Assembly: GCA_965221545.1 (NCBI GenBank)
Contig: OZ244901.1
Coordinates: 496,001-560,000, forward strand
DNA: 64,000 nt
From: JAJEFO01 sp022819605
GTDB taxonomy: Bacteria; Pseudomonadota; Alphaproteobacteria; Rhodobacterales; Rhodobacteraceae
Direction of reading: 5' to 3'
Within the stretch, counting starts at the first letter, position 1, and each line of letters starts with the position of its first letter. Both the position numbers and the translations under genes were made by a program. A model generated the notes under the pieces. It ran no database searches and had not been told where the DNA came from. It was given only the letters and a program-made list of their open reading frames with translations. Positions 45,791-55,341 of this stretch are shown in pieces.

Positions 45791-46040
45791 GGCCCGGCCT
45801 TTAGCAGGGCCGCGTCAAAATGCAACACGCGCTCACGATGCGACGGCAACCCGGAACAACGCTTGTGACGGCAGCCGAAGTCCCGCGGCGCTGCGGGCGG
45901 AATGTGATGCAAGCCGAATTTGCGTGCGATCGAGCGAACAGGCGGTGCTCTCGTTGTCTCGAGGTGAAACGATATTGACGCCGTCTCATCTTCTGTGCGG
46001 TAACTTCGCGCGCAGGACTGGCCACGACAGGGAGAAGCTC

Positions 46041-47219
46041 ATGCCGATAGACGGAACTTCGGAAACCGGATTGCGGCGGATTCGGCTTGGCATGGTCGGA
46101 GGCGGACGCGACGCCTTTATCGGCGCCGTGCACAGGATCGCCAGCCGCATTGACGACAATTTTGAACTGGTGGCGGGCTGCTTCAGTTCCACTGCCGCGA
46201 AGAGCCAGGCATCTGGTGCGGATCTGGGTCTCGACCCCAGACGGGTCTACGGCGACTTCCTCTCGATGGCAAAGCGGGAAGTTCGTCTCAAGGACGGCGT
46301 CGAGGCGGTCGCGATCGTCACGCCGAACCACATGCACTTTCCTGTTGCGCGTGAATTCCTGAAACGCGGCATTCACGTCATTTGTGATAAGCCGCTGACA
46401 TCGACGCTTCAGGACGCGAAAAAGCTGGTCAAGCTTGTCGAGAAGGCGGGCGTACACTTCATCCTGACCCACAACTATACCGGTTATCCGATGGTGCGGC
46501 AGGCACGTGCAATGGTGGAACATGGCGAACTCGGTGAAATTCGCGTGGTGCAGGTCGAATACGTGCAGGACTGGTTGAGCGAGGATCTGGAATCAAGCGG
46601 CCAGAAACAGGCAGGCTGGCGTACCGATCCGGCCCAGAGCGGAGCGGGCGGTTCGACCGGAGACATCGGGACCCACGCCTTCAATCTCGTTCAGTTCGTG
46701 ACCAGGCTGAAGCTCGAAGCCCTCTCGGCAGATCTTCACACTTTCGTCGAAGGCCGACGTCTGGATGACAACGGGCACGTCCTTCTGCGTTTCGAAGGCG
46801 GTGCGCGCGGCATGCTCTGGTGCAGTCAGGTTGCGCCGGGCAACGAAAACGGCCTGCGCCTGAGAGTGTTCGGCACCAAGGGCGGGCTTGAATGGGCGCA
46901 AGAGAATCCGAACTATCTCTGGAGCGCGCCATTGGGGGAACCCAAGCGACTGCTGAGTCGAAACGGGGACGGTACGGGCCCTGAAGCGGCGCGGGTTTCC
47001 CGCGTTCCGCCCGGCCATCCCGAGGGGTACCTGGAAGGCTTTGCGAACATCTACTCGGAGGCCGCGATCGCTATCCGGGCTGCCGGGAGCGGCACTCCTG
47101 TTCCGCCTGTGGTGATGTATCCAGACGTCCATGACGGTCTTGCGGGCGTCGCTTTTGTCGATGCCTGCGTAAGGTCTTCCAGCCGAAACGCCGCGTGGGT
47201 TCCTATCGTTGCACAATAG
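46041..47219 (+). CDS. Gfo/Idh/MocA family oxidoreductase
   Basis: 392 residues. The N-terminal Rossmann domain begins RIRLGMVGGGRDAFIGAVHR, with VAIVTPNHMHFPVA and the catalytic ICDKPLT (EKP-type lysine), then the C-terminal sheet (STGDIGTHAFNLVQF). Probably an NAD(P)-dependent sugar or inositol dehydrogenase; substrate unassigned and no sugar transporter is adjacent. The start at 46041 is chosen for GGGAGAAG 4 bases upstream. Monocistronic by layout. Confidence 0.92.
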   Translation: MPIDGTSETGLRRIRLGMVGGGRDAFIGAVHRIASRIDDNFELVAGCFSSTAAKSQASGADLGLDPRRVYGDFLSMAKREVRLKDGVEAVAIVTPNHMHFPVAREFLKRGIHVICDKPLTSTLQDAKKLVKLVEKAGVHFILTHNYTGYPMVRQARAMVEHGELGEIRVVQVEYVQDWLSEDLESSGQKQAGWRTDPAQSGAGGSTGDIGTHAFNLVQFVTRLKLEALSADLHTFVEGRRLDDNGHVLLRFEGGARGMLWCSQVAPGNENGLRLRVFGTKGGLEWAQENPNYLWSAPLGEPKRLLSRNGDGTGPEAARVSRVPPGHPEGYLEGFANIYSEAAIAIRAAGSGTPVPPVVMYPDVHDGLAGVAFVDACVRSSSRNAAWVPIVAQ

Positions 47220-47550
47220 CCTTCGCGTACGACCCGGGTTCAGGAATGAACGAGGAAAGGGTTGTTGAAGGCTGCGGATCGGAGGTCCCCAGGAAGACTC
47301 CAGCGTTGCGAGTTCGGGATCTTGATCGCCGTTGCACGTACCCGTTGTCTCCGTCACTTGGAAGTGCTCGCAACGGGGACAACGGGGCAAGTGACGCAGT
47401 TACGAGACGCCGCAATGGGCGACGGAAATCTCAATTTGCAATTCCGGTTGAACGGGGTCGGTGCTGTGGACAGGGGCGAAATGATCAAGTTTGGGACCGT
47501 TGGTCTCGACGGCATGGTCGCGAGCGTGACCTGAAGCGGACGAAACGACT
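47220..47550. other. convergent intergenic region without gene
   Basis: Between the Gfo/Idh stop and the beta-propeller stop. Apart from the stem-loop at 47341-47386 I see only chance open frames. Confidence 0.4.
47341..47386. terminator. stem-loop between convergent genes (candidate bidirectional terminator)
   Basis: 14-base arms (CCCGTTGTCTCCGT and ACGGGGACAACGGG) pair with a single T-G mismatch, and the loop contains a further CACTT/AAGTG hairpin. It sits in the middle of the 331-bp gap separating two genes that run toward each other. No T-run on either side, so termination is only likely, not shown. Confidence 0.45.
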
Positions 47551-48501
47551 TCAGAAGAAACCTAAGGATTCACATCCCACGCCGGCCCTGAACTTTCTGC
47601 TAGTTTGCCGCCTTGCAAGATCGATCACTTGGATGGTGCCGTCGCCCTGGCAGGCAATGAACAGTTCGTTGCCGCGAAAGGCCATGTCCATTGGCTGGCG
47701 ACCGGTCGGAATGGCGGTCTGAGTTCCGAAATCCGCGTCGATCAGGAGTGCACAGTCTCCAGCCATGCTGGTCACCGCGAGCACATTGAAATCCGGCGAG
47801 TAGCGCGCGACCTGCGCAGGCTTTTTCAGTCCCTTCAAGAGAACGGCTTCCGAAACCTCTCCAAGTTCCGCGTCAATCAGAAACAGCCCCGGTGCCTCGT
47901 CATCAACGGCAATGACCGTCTTGCTGTCGGCCGAGACAGCCAGCCCGGCAAGCGCATGGGGCGTCTTGATCTGACCCAGCAATTTCCGGGCCTGCAGGTC
48001 AATCACGGAGACAGAGCAATCCTCTTCGTTCTCAGTGTAGATGCGCGTCCCGTCTGGAGACATCTCGAGCCGATGGCAATTTCGGGATCCGGCGTCAATC
48101 GTGCCAATGACCGCGTTTTCGTCCGGATCGATGATTGCGACGACGCCACTGTCTTCGCAGGTAGCGTAGATCAACCCGTCCGGTCCAATGCGCATGGTGT
48201 GAGGGGCTGTAAGCGGGTTGACGTCGATGTCCGCGACATGACTTTGCGCGTGCACGTCAATCACGACGATCTGATGGCCCGGATTCGGGTTGTTCCCGTG
48301 TATACCGTCACCGAAAATTGGCACGTATGCGCGCGATGCATCTGGGTAAACCAGCAGCTCGTGAACGGTCTTTGCAAATCCGTCCAGGACGGTTTCGACC
48401 GTACCTGTTTCCACATTGAGAAACAGGATTTGACACCCGAATTTGTCGACCGCGATGCATCCTTGCGTAGTCAGGGCTGCATTGTCTTTGGCATTGCACA
48501 T
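47551..48501 (-). CDS. YncE-like beta-propeller repeat protein
   Basis: About 316 residues made of repeated ~42-residue blades with the YVTN/YncE pattern (IVVIDVHAQSHVADIDV, GVVAIIDPDENAVIGTIDAG, CSVSVIDLQARKLLGQIK, GTIQVIDLARRQT). No signal peptide is seen from the ATG at 48501, unlike periplasmic relatives; an earlier start at 48561 adds a polar stretch and no signal either. Function unknown; such proteins bind ligands or partners rather than catalyse. Downstream of the AEC transporter on the same strand, 487 bp apart. Confidence 0.8.
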   Translation of the reverse strand: MCNAKDNAALTTQGCIAVDKFGCQILFLNVETGTVETVLDGFAKTVHELLVYPDASRAYVPIFGDGIHGNNPNPGHQIVVIDVHAQSHVADIDVNPLTAPHTMRIGPDGLIYATCEDSGVVAIIDPDENAVIGTIDAGSRNCHRLEMSPDGTRIYTENEEDCSVSVIDLQARKLLGQIKTPHALAGLAVSADSKTVIAVDDEAPGLFLIDAELGEVSEAVLLKGLKKPAQVARYSPDFNVLAVTSMAGDCALLIDADFGTQTAIPTGRQPMDMAFRGNELFIACQGDGTIQVIDLARRQTSRKFRAGVGCESLGFF

Positions 48502-48988
48502 TGCGAGTTCTCTGCTTGTCCCAGCGGTGTTCTTGTTGGGGCCCGTGCCATGGGGTTGCAATCGGTCTCGAGCTTGTCAAGCAGCCAGTCGGGGCCACTG
48601 CGCCACGTCAGGTGCAGAAACGGTTCTCGACCGGCAAGAGTGACGGAAACGGTTGGGACTCGGTCGCCACTGGCGTCCGTCCCGAGCATTTCCGGACGAC
48701 GGCTGAACGCTTCCTGCAATTCCGGTTCGCGGGAGAGACCCCCTGTTTGGCGGGAGGCGGAACCAAGGTTTCGATCACAGACCATCGCGCGTCCGTAGAC
48801 TCGGTTTCATGTCTTTCAGTCGGGAGGCTGCACCATTTCCGAGTAGTTTTTTCCCATGCCATGTGGGCTTCCCCATCTTGTGTATGTTTGGACCGGAGAG
48901 TGCCGCATTTGGGGAGGCCACTCAGTTTCTGTGTCGAGCCTCAAGAATTCGGCAGGTCGACGCGTCCATGCCGGCCGGCCCATGGCCG
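48502..48988. other. gap upstream of the beta-propeller gene, possible decayed coding sequence
   Basis: Minus-strand frames 48471-48785 and 48608-48862 show protein-like stretches (VPTVSVTLAGREPFLHLTWRS, then DWLLDKLETD) that run out of frame into the start of the beta-propeller gene. This could be a frameshifted N-terminal part or a dead gene. I cannot assign a family. Confidence 0.3.
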
Positions 48989-49918
48989 CTACGGCAACAC
49001 GAGAAGCCAGAGCCAGACGGTGAAGACCGACAGGGCCGTCCCGAACAGGACCGACGAAGCGGCAGCGCGTCTTGCCGTACCGTACATGTTCGCGAATATG
49101 TACGTGTTTGCCCCCGGTGCCATCGTGGCGGTCAGCACAACGGAACGAAACGCGTCCCGTTCTATCTCCATCGCGGATGCAGTGCTCCAGGAGATCACGG
49201 GATGGACCAGCAGGGAAACGACGCAGATCAGGGCGATGGTCTTCAGGTCTCCTTCCGGCTTGTAGCGCACCAGGACGCCACCAAGTCCGAACAGGGCCGC
49301 AGGAAGGGCGGCACTGGACAGGAGGTCGATGGCGTCTAACAGAACGCCTGGAACGCCGATCCCGAACACGTTGACCACGAGGCCCAGGACGATGCCGATG
49401 ATGAGCGCGTTGTGGAACATTGCCTTGGCGACGTGCAGGAAGGTATCCCTTGGCGACATTCCGGCACCGCGGACAACTTCCATCGCGGTGACGCCGATGA
49501 AGTAGCAGAATGGTGCGTGCAGGGCGACGATTGCGTAGTTGCCGGCGAGTGCGTCGGCTCCATAAGCGAGTTCGGTGATGGGCAGGCCGAGCAGGACCGA
49601 ATTCGAGAACATGCAACAGAATCCAATCGCAACCGCATCTGGCCACGGGCGCCCAATGAGCAGGCGACCCAGAACGAGACCGAGCAGGAATCCGGAAGCT
49701 GCGCCCGTGTAGAAGCTGAAGAGCAGGGGGATGTCAAATCCCTTGTCGAGATCAATCGAGGACAGGGCGTTGAACAGGAGGCACGGGATCGCGAAGTTCT
49801 GCGTGAACTTCATCAGGGCGTCGACACCGCCGTCACTGAAGAAGCCCTTCCAGACCGCAAAATACCCGGCCCCAATGACCAGGAAGACGGGAACCACAAC
49901 GTCCAGGAGTGCCTGCAT
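48989..49918 (-). CDS. AEC family transporter
   Basis: 309 residues, ten predicted membrane spans in two halves of five, as in auxin efflux carrier-type transporters of bacteria (often malonate, malate or other organic acid permeases). The N-terminus VVVPVFLVIGAGYFAVWKGFFSDGGVDALMKF and the NFAIPCLLFNAL block are characteristic. Substrate unknown. Starts 3 bp after the MBL hydrolase stop, so it is the end of the dac-tmk-holB-tatD-MBL operon. Confidence 0.93.
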   Translation of the reverse strand: MQALLDVVVPVFLVIGAGYFAVWKGFFSDGGVDALMKFTQNFAIPCLLFNALSSIDLDKGFDIPLLFSFYTGAASGFLLGLVLGRLLIGRPWPDAVAIGFCCMFSNSVLLGLPITELAYGADALAGNYAIVALHAPFCYFIGVTAMEVVRGAGMSPRDTFLHVAKAMFHNALIIGIVLGLVVNVFGIGVPGVLLDAIDLLSSAALPAALFGLGGVLVRYKPEGDLKTIALICVVSLLVHPVISWSTASAMEIERDAFRSVVLTATMAPGANTYIFANMYGTARRAAASSVLFGTALSVFTVWLWLLVLP

Positions 49919-49921
49919 CGC

Positions 49922-50719
49922 TCAGCCGGACACGATTAGGCGCATGCCGTCATAGGCCGGTTCGACGTTGTCCGGTGTCTCGGAGGTCAGCGTGTCGTAG
50001 TCGAGGTCGATGTGCATGTTGGTGAGAACGGCGCGCCTGGGCGCCGCGCGTTCGATCCAGCCAAGCGTGCGCTCGAGATGTGCGTGGGTCGGGTGAGGGT
50101 CGCGGCGGAGCGCATCGACAACCCAGATGTCCAGCCCGTCAAGGCTGGCCCAAGCATCATCACCGATTTCGGCTACGTCAGGAAGGTAGGCAAAGTCGCC
50201 AACCCTGAAACCAAGCGCGTCAATCGAGCCGTGGCTGACGCGGATCGGCTGAAACGTGATCCTGCCCCCTTCGCCTTCGACGTTCACGTCGCCCTTGATC
50301 GTGTGCATTTCGAGAATTGGCGGGTATGGCGAATCCTCAGGCTGCGTGAAGGCGTAGCCGAAGCCCGAATACAGCCTGTCCTGCGTCGGCCCGTCCGCCC
50401 AAACGGGCATTCGCGAACGCCGCGCATAGACGATGGGTCGCAGGTCATCGATTCCGTGCACGTGATCCGCATGGCCGTGGGTATAGATCACGGCATCAAG
50501 ATCGCCGACGTTTGCATCCAGCAATTGCTGGCGCAGGTCGGGAGACGTGTCGATCAGCACCGTTGTCCTGACGTTGTCTTCAACCCGCTCGACCAGAAGC
50601 GAGCACCGCCGACGCCGGTTTCTGGGATTCGCGGGATCGCAATCGCCCCAGCGCCCCCCGATCCGAGGCACGCCGCCTGACGAACCACACCCGAGAATGG
50701 TGAAGATCAATTCTGCCAT
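49922..50719 (-). CDS. MBL fold metallo-hydrolase (PhnP-like)
   Basis: 265 residues. The metal site is THGHADHVHG (His81, His83, Asp85, His86). LGCGSSGGVPRIGG near the N-terminus and VSHGSIDALGFRV are typical of PhnP-type phosphodiesterases, but the conserved tatD neighbourhood rather than phosphonate genes leaves its substrate open. The ATG lies 13 bases inside the tatD gene. Confidence 0.93.
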   Translation of the reverse strand: MAELIFTILGCGSSGGVPRIGGRWGDCDPANPRNRRRRCSLLVERVEDNVRTTVLIDTSPDLRQQLLDANVGDLDAVIYTHGHADHVHGIDDLRPIVYARRSRMPVWADGPTQDRLYSGFGYAFTQPEDSPYPPILEMHTIKGDVNVEGEGGRITFQPIRVSHGSIDALGFRVGDFAYLPDVAEIGDDAWASLDGLDIWVVDALRRDPHPTHAHLERTLGWIERAAPRRAVLTNMHIDLDYDTLTSETPDNVEPAYDGMRLIVSG

Positions 50720-51507
50720 GCAGCTGCCTTTGCAAAGAGTCGCTCGAAGTTCTCTTCTGTTCGAGCTGCGAATTCCTCGTAGGCCAGTCCGAAGACCTCG
50801 GCACCTACCCGTGCCGTGTCGGCAACGAAAGCCGGTTCGTTCCGCTTGCCTCGATTGGGTGGCGGAGCGAGATACGGCGCGTCTGTTTCCAGCAAGATCC
50901 GGTCAATCGGCGCCGCGGCGAAAATCTGGCGGAGAGGGGAACTTCCTGGGAAAGCGGCAATTCCGGACACGGAAAGATAGAATCCGAGTTCGAGAGCCCT
51001 CTCGGCGAGCGATGGCCCGGAGGAAAAGCAGTGCATGACGCACGAAAACGCGCCCGCCCGATGTTCCTCGGTCAGGATCCGCGCCATGTCCTCGTCAGCG
51101 TCACGGGAGTGAATGACGAGCGGAAGCCCGGTCCGGCGTGCCGCCTCGACATGAATTCGAAGGCTCTCTTGCTGCGATGCGATGCTGTCCCGCGTATAGT
51201 GGTAGTCGAGGCCGGTTTCGCCGATGCCGATGAATTTCGGATGGGCGGACAGGGAAACCAGAGTGTCAGCGTCCACCATGGGCACTTTCGACACTGACAT
51301 CGGATGCGTGCCGGCTGCGTAGAATATCGGCGGATGAGTCTCGGCGATAGCGCGTATCGCAGGTTCGGCGGCAATCCGCGTGCAGATTGTCACCATGCGA
51401 TGAACACCTCGGTCGGCGGCGCGAGCGATGACCTTGCCAAGCTCGCCATCAAAGTCAGGAAAGTCGAGATGGCAATGGCTGTCCGTGATCCTGGCCGGCG
51501 ATGACAT
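50707..51507 (-). CDS. tatD: TatD family hydrolase
   Basis: 266 residues, metal-dependent TIM-barrel hydrolase: DSHCHLDF (His11, His13), GIGETGLDYHY, PLVIHSRDADED, VMHCFSSG and LLETDAPYLAP. Family members are 3'-5' deoxyribonucleases active in DNA repair. Its 3' end overlaps the MBL gene by 13 bp; 82 bp separate it from holB. Confidence 0.95.
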   Translation of the reverse strand: MSSPARITDSHCHLDFPDFDGELGKVIARAADRGVHRMVTICTRIAAEPAIRAIAETHPPIFYAAGTHPMSVSKVPMVDADTLVSLSAHPKFIGIGETGLDYHYTRDSIASQQESLRIHVEAARRTGLPLVIHSRDADEDMARILTEEHRAGAFSCVMHCFSSGPSLAERALELGFYLSVSGIAAFPGSSPLRQIFAAAPIDRILLETDAPYLAPPPNRGKRNEPAFVADTARVGAEVFGLAYEEFAARTEENFERLFAKAAAWQN

Positions 51508-51589
51508 TGGTTCCGTATGGGTAGGTTCGTGTTGGGCGTCAACCCGGGGGAGCCGTCAATGGGCTCGGGAATCCGACTTCGTTGCGGTG

Positions 51590-52696
51590 TCAGGGGGCGG
51601 CAGCCGCTTCAATCCGGAGGAATGCGTCGGTGAGCAGGCTGGCCGGGTCAATGTTGACTTCCCGGCCATGTGTCAATCGGGCCGACAGTTCCTGCTGCAG
51701 CTCTGCCCATGCATGTGCGCGACCGGTAATCGCGCCCAGTCGCGCAAAAGTTTCCCGTTCGCCCGGCGTCACCTCGGAATCGGGAGGCATTCCAGCGGCA
51801 GTTCGCGCGAGGCGGGCTAGTGCCCGGTCCAGCAACCTGACGGCCAGATCGAATCGTCGTTCGGCTCCGCGCGCCGATGTTTCTTCAGCGAACTTCAGCA
51901 CCTTGGCCCGGTCCATGGATGGCGCGGTCGCAATCACGTCCATGACCTCGCCGTAGAGTTCCAGGCCGCCTTCGTTCATGAGCCGGACGGCTTCACCGAC
52001 CGAGCCGCGCGCAAGGGCATGAAGTCCGCTGGCATTTTCCGCGGCAATGCCGACCTCGGAAAGGGCCAGATTCAATTCGGCTTCGTCCAGCTCCTGCAGC
52101 CTCAGGACCCGGCAACGCGACCGGATCGTTGGAAGAAGTCGCGCCGGCTGGTGGCTGATCAGGATGAGAACCGTGTTTCCCGGAGGTTCTTCCAGCAGCT
52201 TGAGGAGGGCGTTTGCGGCGGACAGGTTCATGTCGTCTGCTGCATCCACGATGACGACGCGGCATCCGCCGTCCGTGGCGGTCAGGCCAAGAAACCTGTT
52301 GAGCCTCCGGATCTCGTCGACCGTGATCCAATTTTTCAGGCGCTTGCGGTCAGGATCCCATGCGCGCCGGATCAGGAGACAGCCGGGATCGGACAACGCG
52401 GCGACACGGCGGGCAACAGGGTGATCTGCGGACATGTCAAGGCCTGTCGGAGCGGAACCGTTTTGATCAGCCTCGCTGCCCGTTCGTGCCAGCAGGATCC
52501 GCGCCATTGCCCAAGCCAAGGTCGCCTTTCCCACGCCGCGCGGTCCGGTCAGGAGCCAGGCATGATGCATTCGGTCATTGCCAAGTGATGCGAGGATCTC
52601 GGCCACGGCACCCTTGTGACCGAACAGCCGCATGGTTTCGCGCGGATGCGGCGCACCTTCGGCGCGGTCTGCTTCGGGAGGGCTCTCGTCACTCAT
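51590..52696 (-). CDS. holB: DNA polymerase III subunit delta'
   Basis: 368 residues, clamp-loader AAA+ protein. Walker A-like GPRGVGKATLAWAMA near residue 50, VIVDAADDMNLSAANALLKLLEEPP (Walker B/sensor region) and RSRCRVL (arginine finger SRC motif). The zinc cysteines seen in E. coli delta' are not obvious. It opens the sliding clamp as part of the holoenzyme. ATGA overlap with tmk. Confidence 0.95.
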   Translation of the reverse strand: MSDESPPEADRAEGAPHPRETMRLFGHKGAVAEILASLGNDRMHHAWLLTGPRGVGKATLAWAMARILLARTGSEADQNGSAPTGLDMSADHPVARRVAALSDPGCLLIRRAWDPDRKRLKNWITVDEIRRLNRFLGLTATDGGCRVVIVDAADDMNLSAANALLKLLEEPPGNTVLILISHQPARLLPTIRSRCRVLRLQELDEAELNLALSEVGIAAENASGLHALARGSVGEAVRLMNEGGLELYGEVMDVIATAPSMDRAKVLKFAEETSARGAERRFDLAVRLLDRALARLARTAAGMPPDSEVTPGERETFARLGAITGRAHAWAELQQELSARLTHGREVNIDPASLLTDAFLRIEAAAAP

Positions 52697-53313
52697 GGGT
52701 GCGAATCCGCGATCCGGGAGATGTCATGCGCTATGGCATCGATATCGCGATAGCCGTCGATCAAGTGGCATCGGTCTGGATTGTCGCTTGCGAGCGTACG
52801 AAATCCGGTGCGCACGCGATCCTGAAAACCCTGTCCCATTTCCTCGAACCTGTGTTCGCCGGAATTGCGGTCCAGACCGCGCTTGAGAGCTTCGGCTGGA
52901 TCCATGTCAATTATGAATGTCAGGTCAGGATCTTTGCCGATCATCGCGTCGTGAAGCTCGTCCACGAGCGCGCGCAGTTCCGGTCGAGACGCACCCTGAT
53001 ACACGCGCGTTGAATCCGCAAACCGGTCCGAGATCACCGTGGCGCCCCTTTCAAGAGCCGGGCGAATGGTCCTTTCCAGATGATCGCGCCTCGCGGCGGT
53101 GAAGAGCAGGATCTCGGTTTCCGCCGACCAGCGCTCTGGAGACCCTTCGACCAGGAGCTGGCGAATTTCCTCTGCTCCTGGCGAGCCGCCCGGCTCACGT
53201 GTCAGGACGACGTCATGACCCTTGGAAGTCAGGCTCTTGGCAAGAAGCCCGGCTTGCGTGGACTTTCCGCACCCGTCCATGCCTTCGAATGTGATGAGGC
53301 GTCCTGCGTTCAT
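52693..53313 (-). CDS. tmk: dTMP kinase
   Basis: 206 residues. P-loop FEGMDGCGKST (residues 9-19), DR(F/Y) motif in ISDRFADSTRVYQG, and the LID region HRFEEMGQGFQDRV. It phosphorylates dTMP to dTDP. Overlaps dac upstream and holB downstream by ATGA on both sides. Confidence 0.97.
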   Translation of the reverse strand: MNAGRLITFEGMDGCGKSTQAGLLAKSLTSKGHDVVLTREPGGSPGAEEIRQLLVEGSPERWSAETEILLFTAARRDHLERTIRPALERGATVISDRFADSTRVYQGASRPELRALVDELHDAMIGKDPDLTFIIDMDPAEALKRGLDRNSGEHRFEEMGQGFQDRVRTGFRTLASDNPDRCHLIDGYRDIDAIAHDISRIADSHP

Positions 53314-54485
53314 TCCAGGAGGCTCTGGACCTGCCCGATGGCCATGTCAATCAACAGGGAGGACGAAGCACGTATGCGTGGTATGAATCCGCCGCGGGTC
53401 GCTTCGCGATCAGAGACAAGCGGGACCCGCCTTTCCGGGATGTTCGGGATAGAAACAACGAGCTCCGCCACCTCCGCGCCCTCGGCGACCGGTGCGTCGA
53501 TCGGCGAGAGGTACTCGATGTGCATTGTGACGCTGTCCTGTCCGACGGTCGGGAAGGGAAGGCGGATGTCCTCGCCTGCAATCGCATTGACGCTGGATTG
53601 ACTTCCCACCCAGACTGGAATCTCGCCAATGACGTCACCTTTGGAGGCAAGCTTCTTGATGGTGAACTGGCGGAGTCCCCACACTATCATCGCCTCAGCT
53701 TCGCGTCGGCGTGCTGCCGCGCTTTCGAGACCGGTGAAGGCAAAGATCAGGCGCCGTTCGGCCTGAACGGCGGATCCCACCAGGCTGTAGCCGGTTTCCT
53801 CGGTGTGTCCCGTCTTCAGACCGTCCGCGCCCAGACCGATCCCCAGAACCGGATTGCGGTTGAACCTGTTGGCAGGCGAGCGGCCGTCAAAGTCGAATTC
53901 TTCCAAGGCAAAATACTTGTAATACTCAGGGAAGTCCGTGATCAGCAGTGCCGCCAGCTTCACCAGGTCGCGGAGGCTCATCCTGTGTCGCGGATGGGGC
54001 CAGCCGCTGGCATTGGCAAAGGTCGAGGCCTCGAGCCCGATCTCGCGTCCCCGCAGGGTCATCCGCTGAGCAAATGCCTCTTCCGTTCCGGCCAGCCCTT
54101 CAGCCACGACCACGCATGCGTCGTTGCCGGACTGGACGACGATCCCCTTGATCAGTTCTTCGGTTGTGGGTCGGTCGGTTTCATCCAGAAACATGGTCGA
54201 GCCGCCCATGTTGCGAGCCTTGGTCGAGACCGTGAAAGTCGTGTCCAGCTCGATGTGTCCTTCCCGCAGTGCTTCGAAGACCATGTACAGCGTCATCAGC
54301 TTTGACATCGACGCCGGTGGCTTCGGCGTGTCCGCGTCTCTTTCGAAGAGTACCGTGTCGGTTTCGAAGTCATAAACGAGCGCGGCTTTCGCGATGGTTT
54401 CGTACACTGGTTGTGCGGGCACGGCTGCAGGGACAAAGGCGGACAATGCAAGGACGAAGAGCAAAGCTGCAATCTGTCGAAGCAT
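53310..54485 (-). CDS. dacC: D-alanyl-D-alanine carboxypeptidase (PBP5/6 family)
   Basis: 391 residues. Signal peptide at 1-25 (ALLFVLALSAFVPAAVPAQ). SxxK active site Ser59-M-S-Lys62, SGN at 119-121, KTG in DGLKTGHTEE, then the C-terminal beta-sandwich of the PBP5 type ending in a helix (SSLLIDMAIGQVQSLLE) that may anchor it to the membrane. It trims the terminal D-Ala of peptidoglycan stems. The start at 54485 is chosen for AAAGGAG upstream and a clean signal peptide; the frame is open to 54554. First gene of the operon. The symbol (dacA/dacC/dacD) is approximate. Confidence 0.94.
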   Translation of the reverse strand: MLRQIAALLFVLALSAFVPAAVPAQPVYETIAKAALVYDFETDTVLFERDADTPKPPASMSKLMTLYMVFEALREGHIELDTTFTVSTKARNMGGSTMFLDETDRPTTEELIKGIVVQSGNDACVVVAEGLAGTEEAFAQRMTLRGREIGLEASTFANASGWPHPRHRMSLRDLVKLAALLITDFPEYYKYFALEEFDFDGRSPANRFNRNPVLGIGLGADGLKTGHTEETGYSLVGSAVQAERRLIFAFTGLESAAARRREAEAMIVWGLRQFTIKKLASKGDVIGEIPVWVGSQSSVNAIAGEDIRLPFPTVGQDSVTMHIEYLSPIDAPVAEGAEVAELVVSIPNIPERRVPLVSDREATRGGFIPRIRASSSLLIDMAIGQVQSLLE

Positions 54486-54745
54486 GGTGCGAGTCTCCTT
54501 TGTCGGCAATTCTGTCAGGCAATCAAGGGGTTGGCTGTACTCGAATTGGCTCACGGCAAATCCGGGTACTTGATCATTGGAACTTGCGGCTCACTCAGTC
54601 CGAAGCACCCGTACCTGACTCTTGCCTGCATTGCCCTTTATGCTTAGCCATCATGCCTCTGCATGAAAAGGGTATTTCAGAATTCCGGGCAGAGTCGCGC
54701 AGGGGGCTTTCAGAATCGCGTACCGCCCGATACCAAACCCACGTT

Positions 54746-54835
54746 GGAGGAGTGGCAGAGTGGTCGAATGCACCGGTCTTGAAAACCGGCGTGCGTGAAA
54801 GCGTACCGTGGGTTCGAATCCCACCTCCTCCGCCA
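54746..54835 (+). tRNA. tRNA-Ser (anticodon TGA)
   Basis: 90 bases with encoded CCA and the long variable arm of class II tRNAs. Acceptor GGAGGAG/CTCCTCC, anticodon stem CCGGT/ACCGG (one further pair next to it) around loop CTTGAAA, T-arm GTGGGTTCGAATCCCAC. A degenerate integrase end starts ~200 bp downstream, so its 3' end may have been an integration site. Confidence 0.95.
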
Positions 54836-55036
54836 CCCGTTCTCACAAGAACTGCCTCCTCAACCCATGACTTTCCTGAGTTGCGGCCATTCTTGCCAAC
54901 AGTCTATGAACGAAGGACGAAACGGCATGTTCTGTCCGAGCTTCGCGTTTGCGGAGCAGTCCGGAAGATGGCACAAACGCCATTTCCAGCGACCATCGGA
55001 TTTCGGATCCTGCATTTGGGAACTTGCCTCTGGAAG

Positions 55037-55260
55037 TTAGCGGTTGAACAAGTCAGTGAGCCCTTGGTAATCTCGTGGCCAAGCACCAAATCCGCAATGC
55101 CTGCAATGTCTGGCATCGTGTTCACAGGATCTGTCGTCCTGCACGTCCTCGGCAAGCCTTGCATGTCCGCCCTCAAATACTGGCACGTTTCTATTGCCGC
55201 CTTCGGACGTGTGAAAGGTTCTTGGCGTGAATCCGCAATGCGAGACAATCTTGTTCCAAG
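55037..55260 (-). pseudogene. decayed tyrosine-recombinase (integrase) C-terminal end
   Basis: In one minus-strand frame the segment reads DMQGLPRTCRTT ... PDIAGIADLVLGHE, which resembles the RxxT ... LGH end of phage-type integrases (Arg, then about 23 residues on, Leu-Gly-His). After the LGHE the similarity shifts to another frame, DYQGLTDLFNR, where the catalytic Tyr would be Phe. Frameshift, lost tyrosine and lack of an N-terminus make it a pseudogene. Its place ~200 bp from the 3' end of tRNA-Ser is where integrases sit in genomic islands. The rest of 54836-55341 holds no gene that I can see. Confidence 0.5.
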
Positions 55261-55341
55261 ATTTCACGAATTTCATTTTGTGGCCAGATTCGCTCCGCCT
55301 GTGGCATCATGAAGCGCCAGCTTGGGCGTCTAGTTGCCGTG

